A stretch of DNA of 64,000 nt. It comes from Bubalus kerabau. Its lineage: Eukaryota > Chordata > Mammalia > Artiodactyla > Bovidae. The translations under genes and the position numbers were made by a program. This document shows, one piece after another, positions 1-10,582 of this stretch; position 1 is the first letter of the stretch, and each line of letters starts with the position of its first letter. The notes under the pieces were generated by a model. That model did not search any database, had not been told where the DNA came from, and saw only the letters and a program-made list of their open reading frames with translations. Location of the stretch: positions 1,798,001 to 1,862,000 of the forward strand of contig NW_026577902.1 of the NCBI RefSeq assembly GCF_029407905.1, read 5' to 3'.

Positions 1-2453
1 AGATGAGGTTCACTAGAGCTCTGCTACAGAGCATAGACCTGTCCATATGGTTTTGCCTTCCCCTGTGAGTTGGGTTCCCGATGTTCGCCCCAGCTCCGAG
101 GAAGAAACCCCTGAGAAAACACCTCCAGGAACTGCTTTTCGTCCAGACTGGGAAACGCAGTTCACAGAAGGCAAGGCAAGCGAGCCTCCTGCAGAGAAAA
201 AGAGGCCTTACTGCCCCTGGAGGAGCAGGCTGCAAGAGTGTGTGAGACCTGACTGGTGCCTTACTGGCCTCAGCTCCGCCATTGCATGTTCCTCTGAACT
301 AGGACCCAGGCCTACTAGGAGAAGGGTTTGGGTGCGGATTTCTAAAAAACTGCCAAGGGCTACAGCAATGAGAACTCTCTCAGAGATAAGGGAGAGAATT
401 GTATGGATTCTCAAGCTGTTTTCTGAATGACAGCGTTAAACCTTCACAGAGGGAATCAGGCTCTCTGACCCCATAAGTTGTCCCTGTAGGAACCAAGAAC
501 GTTCGTCAAAGACTGAGGTTCACTAGAGCTCTCTTAGAGAGCAAAGACTTGTTCATGTAGTTTTGCTTTCCTCTGTATGTGTGGGTCTCCGGGCATAACC
601 TCAGCTCCGTGGAAACAACCCCTGAGCAAAGATCTCCAAGATCTGCTTTTCCCCCATGCTGGGAACCAGGGATCATAGGAGGCAGGAAAAGCAAGCCTCC
701 TTCGGGCAAGAAGAGGCAGCCAACTAGCCTGTGTTTGGAAGCCTCTATTTGCAAGGAATGGGTTAGCTTCTCCAGAAGGAGACCTCCAGATCTGCTCAGA
801 AGATAGATATTCCAGAGGCAGGGTCGAGGTTCCTGACTGCCCTTTGCCAGCCTTGCAAAGACATTCCTAGATTCTAGCGCTATTTTCCATGAAGGAGCAG
901 GCATCGGGAATATGTCAGAGTTGACGGGTGCCTTACTGGCCTCAGCTCAGCTATTGCCTTTCCTTTCAAACTAGGATCAGGGCCTACTTGGTAAAGGGTA
1001 AGGGTCTGCTTCTTTCCAAACTGCCAAGGGACACAGCAATGAGACCTCTGTCAAGGCGAGGGAAGCGTAAGCGGATGGATTCTCAAACAGGTGCTTTGCC
1101 ACAAAGCATCAGCACCCCACGGAGAGAATCAGGCTCCCTGTGCCCCTATGTTCGGTGTGTAGCTTTACACACAGAGGTGTCTCTGTACGAGCCAAGAATG
1201 TTCCTAAGAGATGAGACACACTAACGTCTCCTACAGAGCATAGACTTGTCCGTGTAGTTTTGCCTTCCCCTGTGAGTTTGGTCCCCGAGGTCCACCCCAG
1301 CTCCGGGGAAACAACTCCTTAGAAAAGATCTCCAGGAACCGCTTTTCGCCCAGGCTGGGAAACGCAGTTCACAGGAGGCAAGGCAAGCGAGACTCCTGCA
1401 GGGAAAAAGAGGCCTTACTGTCCCTGGAGGAGCAGGCTACCAGAATGTGTGACACCTGACTGGTGCCTTACTGACCTCAGCTCCGCCATTGCATGGCCAT
1501 CCAAACCAGGACCCAGGCCTACTTGGAGAAGGGTTTGGGTGCGGATTTCTAAAAACTGCCAAGGGCTACAGCAATGAGAACTCTCTCAGAGGTAAGGGAG
1601 AGCATTGTATGGATTCTCAAGCTGTTGTTTGAATGAGAGCTTCAAAGCTGCAAAGAGAGAATCAGTCTCTCTGTGCCCCCTTGTTGGGTACGCAGCTTCA
1701 CACACAGGGGTGTCTCCATGGGAGTCAAGAACGTTCCTGACAGAGTAAGTTTCACTTAGAGGTCTCCTGGAGAACAAAGACTTGTCCATGTGGTTTTCCT
1801 TCCCCTGTGCAATTGGGTCTCTGGTCTCGGCCCCAGCTCCATGGAAAAAACCCCTGAGAAAAGATCTTCAATATCCGCTTTTCCCAGAGCCTGGGAAGCT
1901 GGGTTCATAGGAGGCAGGAAAAGCAAGCCTCCTTCGGGCACGAAGAGGCAGCCGACCGGCCTGTTTTTGGAAGTCTCAATATGGAAGGAATGAGTTAGAT
2001 TCTCCTAAAGGAGACCTCCAGATCTGCTTAGAAATCGGTAATTCCAGAGGCAGGGTGCAGGCTCCTGACTGCCCTTTGCCAGCCTTGCAGAGACATTCCT
2101 AGATTCCAGCGTTATTTTCCATGAAGGAGCAGGCTTCGGGAATATGTCAGACTTGACTGGCGCCTTATTGGCCTCAGCTCAGCTCTTGCCTTTCCTTTCA
2201 AACTAGGACAAGGGCCCACTTTATGAAAGGTAAGGGTCCTCTTCTTTCCAAACTGCCAAGGGCTACAGCAATGAGACCTCTGTCAAGGCGAGGGAAGCGT
2301 AAGCTGATAGATTCTCAAGCAGGTGCTTTGCCACAAAGCATCAGCACCCCACGGAAAGAATCTGGCTCCCTTTGCCCCTACGTTGCGTGTGTAGCTACAC
2401 ACACAGAGGTGTCTCGATAGGAGCCAAAAATGTTCCTGAGAGAGGAGGTTCAC
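1..2453. repeat. Dimeric satellite array, short/long monomers (left part)
   Basis: Tandem satellite whose monomers start at the recurring phrase 'gaggttcactagagctct'. Starts fall near 5, 514, 1213, 1750 and 2447, so lengths alternate about 0.51-0.54 kb (short) and 0.70 kb (long), a repeating dimer of about 1.23 kb. The long monomer equals the short one plus roughly 165 bases inserted after the 'aagaggc' segment; the flanking halves align well. Base composition is near 50-55% GC. I see no gene in it. The long monomer length resembles the 0.7-kb ruminant satellite II family, but I cannot confirm that without a library search. The array continues after the LTR insertion, at 3754. Confidence 0.75.
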
Positions 2454-3319
2454 TGTTGGGGGCCAGAGTGAGGCACTCCGCCCATGGCAAAGGTCATGAG
2501 GAAGGAGGCTCGACATACGCAAAGGCGGGATCGAGCCTCAGGAGTCCCCCTGGAAATCCTCGAGCATCTACCCCCATAACCAGAGCCTGCCTACCTTACT
2601 ACTTTGTGCTCTAACCTACACCTCTGACTTTACGGGGGGCTGTCCCCCACCACCTCTTTCGGAGAAGGAGTTAACCTAGAGCTCCAGTTGATAAAAACCC
2701 CTGGGTGTGACAAGAGTGTTTTAACCTACAAACTCCTCTGAAGGTTCTCTAGCCTGCCTGACAGGCTTGTCCGGCCACATGTGATTGCTCACAGCCTCCC
2801 AACCATGAGAGGCACGAGATGCTTTAAACCTTCTAAAAACAGGTTCCTTAGAAAAGTTAGAAAATTATTAGTATAAGTATAATGGGCTGATTAGAAATCA
2901 TATTGGTGAAGGGTTTTTCATTTGTTGAGCTGATGTTTACTGCTAAGTCTCCACATCCCCTGCCCTTATACACATTAATGAATATATAGAAGAAATAAGT
3001 ATTAACCTTTGATATAAATCACGTTAGACCTTAGGCTAAGTAAATTTTTTCCTTAACTAAAACCCACTACACCCTCACCCTATAGGAATGTAACTTTATT
3101 TGGGTGGCGTCTGTTTTAAGAATAATCACCCCTGGAGAAATAAGTGTCCTGGTTGACTGACCGCTGTCACAAGGAGAGGGTCGTAAATTGTCAGCAGGCC
3201 CCCCGGCCAGAAGATGATGTAACACCCCTAAGACCTCTGTATACTTTTGTATGAAGCACCTGACTTTGATAAAAGTCAGGACTGCTGACCCCACGTGACT
3301 TTGGCATAACATCTCAGTG

Positions 3320-3345
3320 TATAAAAGTAGACCATGGAAAATAAA
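3320..3345 (+). promoter_or_regulatory. LTR core promoter TATA box and overlapping poly(A) signal
   Basis: TATAAAAG at 3320-3327 is followed only 12 bases later by AATAAA at 3340-3345. The expected cap site (25-30 bases after TATA) lies just downstream of AATAAA, so the signal would sit at the end of U3 and R would be about 15-25 bases. Such a short R with the poly(A) signal in U3 is known from some betaretroviruses (MMTV type). Confidence 0.7.
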
Positions 3346-3384
3346 GAATTGGGATCAGTTTCTCGAAATACTGGTCTCCCCATG

Positions 3385-3402
3385 TCTCTCTCTCTCTCTC
3401 TC
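3385..3402. repeat. (TC)n microsatellite in LTR U5
   Basis: Uninterrupted TC dinucleotide run within the U5 part of the solo LTR. The provirus LTRs lack it at the matching place, so it is either a local expansion or a subfamily trait. Confidence 0.9.
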
Positions 3403-3753
3403 ACTCTGGTTGAGTCTCCATCTGGAGCGCGGAACCCACCAAGCTTACTAATTTTGCCTGGGCTTCTAAGATCCGACCGGGGAGGCCTCAGTGTCTCCTC
3501 TCCTTCGGGAGAACGGAAGGACGCCTGCGGCCTACGTAAGTGGTGCAAGCTTCTTGTCTTGAAGTTTTATTGGTCCCCCGCATAAACCAAGCTACTCAGC
3601 CTCTTTTCTCCACTGAATTTTCCTACTGAGCTATCCTCATTTTATTACTCTTTATATCCTTAATTAACGTTTAATTAAGCAGTTGTTCCCTGACCCTCGC
3701 CTACGCCGTCTCTGCTTCGAATACCCTGGATCAGCTGGGGCTGGACCCCGGCA

Positions 3754-6240
3754 GTTCACTAGAGATCTCCTACAGAGCATAGACCTGTCCATTTGGTTTT
3801 GCCTTCCCCTGTGAGTTGGGTCCCCGAGGTCCGCCCCAACTCCGGGGAAACAGCCCCTGAGAAAAGATCTCCAGGAACTGCTTTCCGCCCAGGCTGGGAA
3901 ACGCTGTTCACAGGAAGTAAGGCAAGCGAGCCTCCTGAAGGGAAATAGAGGCCTTACTGTCCCTGGAGGAGCAGGCTGCCAGAGTGTGTGACACCTGACT
4001 GGTGCCTTACTGGCCTCAGCTCCGCTATTGCATGTTCATCTGAACTTGAACCCAGGCCTACTTGGAGAAGTGTTTGTGTGCCAATTTCCAGAAACTGCGA
4101 AGGGCTACAGCAATGATAACTCTCTCAGTGGTAAGGGAGAGCATTGTGTGACTTCTCAATTTGTTGTTTGAACGACAGCGTCAAAGCTGCACAGAGAGAA
4201 TCAGGTCTCTGTGTCTCTATGTTGGCTATGCAGCTTCCCACACAGAGATGTCCCCGTTGGAGCCAAGAACATTCCCCATAGAGTGAGGTTCACTAGAGCA
4301 CTCCTAGAGAGCAAAGACTTATCCATGCGGTTTTCCCTTCCCCTGTGCGTGTGGGTCTCCGGGATCGGCCCCTGCTCCGTGGAAACAGCCTCTGAGAAAA
4401 GATCTCCAAGAACCTCTTATCCCCCAGGCTGGGAAGCGGAGTTCGCAGGAGGTGGGATAAGCAAGCTTCCTTCGGCAAGAAGAGACAGCCAACCGGCCTG
4501 TGTTTGGAAGCCTATATTTGCAAGGAATGGGTTAGTTTCTCCTGACCGAGACCGCCAGAAGTGCTGAGAAGATAGAAATTCCAGAGGCAGGGTCGAGGTT
4601 CCTGACTGCCCTTTGCCAGCCTTGCAAAGACATTCCCAGATTCTAACGTTATTTTCCATGAAGGAGCAGGCATCGGGAATATGTCAGACTTGACTGGCGC
4701 CTTACTGGCCTCAGCTCAGCTACTGCCTTTCCATTCAAACAAGGACAAGGGCCTACTTGGTGAAGGGTAAGGGTCAGCTTCTTTCCAAACTGCCAAGGAC
4801 TACAGCAATGAGACCTCTGTCAAGGTGAGGGAAGCCTATGCGGATGGATTCTTAGCAGGTGCTTTGCCACAAAGCATCAGCACCCACGGAGAGAATCAGA
4901 CTCCCTTTGCCACTATGTTGGGTGTGTAGCTTCATGCACAGAGGTGTCTCTGTAGAAGCCAAGAATGTTCCTGAGAGATGAGGTTCACTAGAGCTCTCCT
5001 ACAGAGCATAGACCTGTCCATGTGGTTTTGTCTTCCCCTGTGAGTTGGGCCCCCGAGGTCCGACCCAGCTCCAGGGAAACAGCCCCTGAGAAAAAATCTC
5101 CAGGAACAGCTTTGCGCCCAGGCTGGGAAATGCAGTTCACAGGAGGCAAGGCAAGCGAGCCTCCTGCAGGGAAAAAGAGGCCTTACTGCTCCTGGACGAT
5201 CAGGCTGCAAGAGTGTGTGAGACCTCACTTGTGCCTTACTGGCCTCAGCTCCGCCGTTGCCTGTTGTTCCGAGCTAGGACCCAGGCCTACTTGGAGAAGG
5301 GTTAGGGTGCGGATTTCTACAAACTGTCAAGGACGACAGCAATGAGAATTCTCTTAGCAGTAAGGGAGAGCATTGTATGGATTCTCAAGCTGTTGTTTGA
5401 ATGACAGCTTCAAAGCTACACAGAGAGAATCAGGCTCTCTGTTCCCCTATTTTGGCTGTGCAGCTTCACACACAGAATTTGACTCTGTTGGAGCCAGAAA
5501 TATTCCTGAAAGACTTAGGCTCACCAAAGCTGTCCTCCAGAGCAAAGACATTGGATGTGGTTTTGCCTTCCCTTGCCAGTATGGGTCCCCTAGCTTGGCC
5601 CCAGCTCCGGGGATACAGCCTCTGAAAAAAATCTTGCAAGAAGCGATTTTTCCTCCAGGCTGTTAAGCGGAATTCGCAGTTTGCAAGTTAAGGAAGCCTG
5701 CTTCGTGGAAGAGCAAGCAGCCAACTGGCCCTGTGTTAGGAAGCCTGTATTTGAAAGGAATGGGTTAGCTTCTACAGCGGGAGAACCTCAGATCTGCTCA
5801 GGGGGCTGAAATACTAGAGTCAGGGTCGAGGTTCTCCCTTGTCCTTTGTGCACCTTGCAAAGACATTCCTAGCTTCTAGCGTTAGTGTCCCTGTAGTAGC
5901 AGGCTGCAGGAGCGTGTGATAAATGACTGCCGCGTTCCTGTCCTCAGCTCCGCTATTGACTTTCTATTCGAACTAGAACCCAGGCCTACTTTGAGAGGGG
6001 TTAGGGTCCAGTGTTTCCAAACTGCCAAGGGCTACGGCAATGCGAGCTCTGTCAGAGGTAAGAAAAGAGCAATTGGTTGGATTCTTCAGCTGCTGCGTGG
6101 CTGCACAGCTTCCGCGCTGCATGGAGAGCATGAGGCTCCTTGTGGCCCTATTTTGGGTACGCAGCAACATGCACACAGAATGTCTGTGTTCACTTATGTA
6201 CAGGCTTATGTACACTAGAGCTCTCCTACAGAGCAAAGAC
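3754..6240. repeat. Dimeric satellite array (right part) ending at satellite I junction
   Basis: Continuation of the short/long satellite. Monomers start near 3754 (short), 4284 (long), 4980 (short), 5513 (long) and 6205 (36-base stub). The 5513-6204 monomer is visibly the most diverged, with different bases through much of its second half and a rewritten 'gctgctgcgtggctgcac' segment, as expected for an array edge. After 'acagagcaaagac' at 6240 the sequence changes without transition to satellite I. No gene is visible. Confidence 0.75.
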
Positions 6241-7399
6241 CACTCAGTGGGCTCCAAGAGATACCTGTCGCGGCTCGAGAAGAGAGTGGAGTCCTTTGCT
6301 TCCCCTCGAGATGAGGCCTGACTCTCCGGGTGAGTATGGAATGCAACCCCAAATCCCTGTCGCCTATGGAGAGGAACATTAAGTCCTGGATACAAGCCTA
6401 GATGAGGTCTAGTTTGCCCTTCAGTGAATGGAGCCCAATCCACAGCTCTCCCTGGCAACTCGAATGGAAGATTAGACTTCCTGGGCCAACACAAGAGGAA
6501 GCCTGAATTCCCCGTCGTAACTCGAGAATCCCACCGAAACTCGAGAAAATCCACGTGCTTCCCTCGTCATCGCAAGATGAGGCCCTTTGTCCGCTACAGC
6601 ATCTCAAGAGAAGTCCCACGTTCCATCCTGAAGTGCGAAACGGTACTTGGCACCCTTGATGCGACCCCAAAAGTTCCGCGACATACCAGACTCACTCAAG
6701 GGGAACACCGAGGTTCCCGGCACCACTTCATCTGACCCCTTCTCCTCTCCTGATTGCGACAGGAGGGTCGACTCCCCTTCTCTGTCTGCAAGGGGTTCCC
6801 GACCTTCCGGGCGCACCTCAGGATGAGGCCGGTCTCATGAGGAAGTTCGAGACGTAGCCTCGTGGGTGGTGCCACATGCCGAAAGACCCCAATTTCATGG
6901 TCCACTCTTGAAAAGAACCCGATGCCAGCACACCTATTTGAAGGAAAACCTGTGGATGAAGGCACAACACGAAGGGGCACTGACACCCGCGTGCATCGTC
7001 CAGAAAAACCCGCAGGTCCCACAGACATTTCGACAAGTGGCCTGTCACCCTGTAAACAACTCGAAAGGCAAACGAAGGTCCATTCCTCAACAGAAGACTA
7101 GGTGTGACTCTCTTGTCCCTACTCTGCAGGGACCATGGGATCCGAGTCAGAAACGGAGAGGAAGCCTGAGGTTCCTGCGTCCACTCGAGATGAGGCCCTC
7201 TTCCATTGCACCACACCCAGTGGAGTCCCGAGAGGCCCCTACCAACTCCACAGTATCCCTGAGTTCTCAGAGGCACAATGAGAAGCTCCCTGAGGTCACA
7301 GGCACAAGTTGAGGGAACCCTGGGTTTTCTGCCATGACTCGAGAAAGACCTCGAGAGTGCTTCAAAATGTGTTGAGTCGCGATTCCCCTACCATGACTC

Positions 7400-8900
7400 G
7401 AGAGCCATGACACGCGCCCCCTCTTCACGCGCATGGAGACCTGACTAACCTGGCACTGCACGAGAGGCTCCCTGAGATCCTCATCGTACCTCGTGAGGAA
7501 ACCCACACTGCCGTGGCAGCTCGAGGAAACACATGAGACACCCCGGTCATCGCGAGATGAGGGCCTTATATTCCTGCATGGCCTGGAGACCAATCACGAG
7601 TCCTCTCTCCAAACTGAAGAGCAGGCTGGACTCCGTTGAGGCCGCTCAGGGGGCTCCAACAGATCCTTGTCGCGACTCAAGAGGAGAGCGGAGTCCTTGG
7701 CTTCCCCTCGAGATGAGGTCTGACTCCCCGGGGGAGCCTGGAATGCAACCCCGGGATGCCTGCTTTCCCTAGAGAGGAATAGTAGGTCCTGGCCACACGC
7801 CTAGGTGAGGTCTCTTCGGCCCTGCAGTGACTCGAGCGCAACCCCCAGATTTCCCTTGCAACTCGAGGGGAAGATTGGGCTTCCCAGGGCCAACCCAAGA
7901 GGAAGGCTGAGATCCCCATTGTAACTCGAGAATCCCGCCGCAACTCGAGAAAAACCACGTGGTTCCCACCTCTTGGCAAGAGGAGACCCTTGCCCGCGAC
8001 GGCGTCTCAAGGGAAGTCCCCTCTTCCACCCTGAAGGGCGGAAAGGATCCTGCCAGCCTTCATGCGACCCCCAAAAGTTCCCCGACACGCCGGGTTCCCT
8101 CGAGGGGAACACCGAGGGTCCCGGCACCGCTTCCTCTGAGCCCCTTCTCCCCTCCTGATCGCGACAGGAGAGTCGATTCCCCTGCGTGGTCTGGAAGGGG
8201 TTCCCGGCCTTCCCGGCGCATCTAAGGATGAGGCCGGCCTCACGAGGAAATTGGAGACGAGCCACGTGGGTGGTGCCACATGCCCAACGCCCCCGATTCC
8301 CCGGTCCGCTCTTGAGAAGGACCCGAGGCCCGGACCCCTCTTCGAAGGCAACCCTGTGGGTGAAGGCACAACACGAAGGGGCACTGCCACCCCCGTGCGT
8401 CGTCCGCAGAGGCCCGCGGGTTCCACACACAGCTCGACGATGGACCTGAGACCCCCTGAGCAACTCGAGAGGCCAGCGGGATTCCCTTCCTCAGACAAGA
8501 CGAGGCCTGACTCTCCTGTGCCAACTCTGCAGGGACCCTGCGGTCGGAGTCCGAAACGGAGAGGAAGCCTGAGGTTCCTGCCTCCCCTCGAGGTGAGGCC
8601 CTCTTCCGTTGCGCCAGACCCAGTGCAGTCCCGAGAGGCCCCGCCAATTCCTCAGGATCCCTCGCCTCTCAGAGGCACCCTGGGAAGTTCCCTAAGGTCC
8701 CCGGCAGAAGGCGAGGGAAACGAGGGTTTCCCACCGCCCCCCGAGAAAGACCTCGAGAGTCCTTCTTCAACGCATCTCGAGGCCCTAGTCCCCTCCCGTG
8801 ACTCGAGAGCCATGACGCGCTCCCCCTCGCCACGCGCATGGAGTCCTGACTTCCCTGGCGCCGCACGAGAGGCTCCCTGAGATCCCCGTCGTGCCTCGGG
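7400..8900. repeat. Satellite I 'B' subfamily block 1
   Basis: About one unit that differs consistently from its neighbours. It has 'gaggccccgccaa' for 'gaggcccctcccaa', 'ccctaaggtccccggcag' for 'ccctgaggtcaccggcac', 'aaactgaagag' for 'aaactccacag', 'gggggag' for 'gggtgag', and 'gacgagccacgtgggtgg' for 'gacgtagcctcgtgggtgg'. It is GC-richer and keeps more CpG. The edges are gradual to within about 50 bases. The same variant set recurs at 45682-47930 and 53400-56665. Confidence 0.75.
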
Positions 8901-10582
8901 AGAAACCCCACACTGGCGCCGCAGCTCGAGAAAACCCACGAGACGCCCCCGTTACCGTGAGATGAGGGCCATCATTAACTGCATGGCCTGGAGGGCAATC
9001 CCAAGTCGTCTCTCCAAACTCCACGGGAGGCTTGACTCACTAAGGCTACCCAGTGCGCTCAATAGGTACCCGTCGCGACTCGAGAGGAAAGCGGAATACT
9101 TTGCTTCCCCTAGAAACAAGGCCGGACTTCCTGGGTGAGTCTGGAATGCCACCCCGAGATCCCTGTCACCCCTGGAGAGGAATATTCGGTCCTGGACACA
9201 AGCCTAGATATGGTCTATTTTGCCCCGCAGTGACTTGAGTGGGATCCCAGCTCACCCTCGCAACTCGAATGGAAGATTGGACTTCCATGGGCCAACACAG
9301 GAGGAAATCTGAATTCCCCGTCGAAACTCGAGACTCCCGCCGCAATGCGAGCAAAAGCACGTGATTCACTCGTCATCCCAAGATGAGGCCCTGGCCCGCT
9401 ACAGCGTCTCAAGTGAAGTCCCACGTTCTGTCTTGAAGTGCGAAATGCTACTTTTCACCCTTGATGTAACCCCAAAAGTTCCCCGACACACCGTTCTCAC
9501 CGAGGGGAACACCGAAGTTCCCGGCACCACTTCATCTGATCACTTTCTCCCCTCCTGATCACGACAGGAGGGTATATTCCCCTGCTTTGTCTGGAAGGAG
9601 TTCCCGCCCATCCCGGCGCACCTAAGGATGAGGCCTTTCTCAGGAGGAAATTCGAGACGTAGCCTCGTGGGTGGTGCCACATGCCGAAAGACCCCGATGG
9701 TGCGGTCCAATCTGGATAAGAACCCGATGCCCGGACACCACTTCGAAGGCAACCCTGTGGATGAAGGCACCACAGAAGGGTTACTAAAACTCCCGTGCAT
9801 CGTCCAGAAAAACCCACAGGTTCTACACACAGCTCGACAAGTGGAATGTCACCCCGTGAACAATTCTATAGGCAAGCAGAGTTCGATTCCTCCACACAAG
9901 ATGAGGCCTGACTCTCCTGTCCCAACTCTTCAGGGACCCTGCCATCCGAGTTAGAAATGGAGAGGAAACCTGAGGTTCCTGTCTCAACTCGAGGTGAGGC
10001 CCTCTTCCATTGCACCAAACCCAGATGAGTCGCGAGAGGCCCCTCCCAACTCCACAGTATCCCTGAATTCTCAGAGGCACATTGAGAATCTACCTGAGGT
10101 CACCGGCACAAGTCAAGGGAACCCAGGGTTTCCTGCTGCGACCCGAGAAAGACCTTGAGAGTCCTTCAGCGCGTCTTGAGGCCCGATTCCCCTACCATGA
10201 CTCGAGAGCAAAGACCCGCTCCCCATCGCCATGCGCATGGAGACCTGACTTCCCTGACGCCTGAAGAGAGTCTCCCTGAGCTCCCCGTCGTACCTCTTTG
10301 GAAACCCCATTCAGGCACCGCAGCTCGAGAAAACCCACGATATGCCCCCGTCATCACGAGATGAGGGACTTCTTTCCTGCCTGGCATGGAGAGCAAAACC
10401 GAGTCCTCTCTCCAGACTCCACAGGAGGCTTGACTCTCTTTAGGCCTCTCAGTTGGCTCCAAGAGATACCTGTCAGGACTTGAAGGGAGAGAGGAGTCCT
10501 TTGCTTCCCCTCGAGATGAGGCCTGACTCCCCGTGTGAGTCTGGAATGCAACCCCGAGTTCCTGTCGCACCTGGAGAGGAAA

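Larger units (their letters stand above)
2454..3753 (+). mobile_element. Solo LTR of a betaretrovirus-like ERV (ERVK class)
   Basis: A 1300-bp element starting TG and ending CA, flanked by the perfect 6-bp duplication GTTCAC (2448-2453 and 3754-3759), which interrupts a satellite monomer. No coding sequence adjoins it, so it is a solo LTR left by LTR-LTR recombination. Orientation is plus, from the TATA box and polyadenylation signal (3320-3345). A U5-like region of nearly 400 bases follows, with a TC microsatellite. It shares its first 100 and last 40 bases and many internal blocks with the two LTRs of the minus-strand provirus at 35072-41949, so it is the same family or a close subfamily. 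A 6-bp duplication fits class II (ERVK) integrases. Confidence 0.9.

Noticed and set aside
47..430. Open frames of 100-130 codons in the short/long satellite
   Set aside because: Present in some monomers and broken in others, with no family resemblance and no conserved start.
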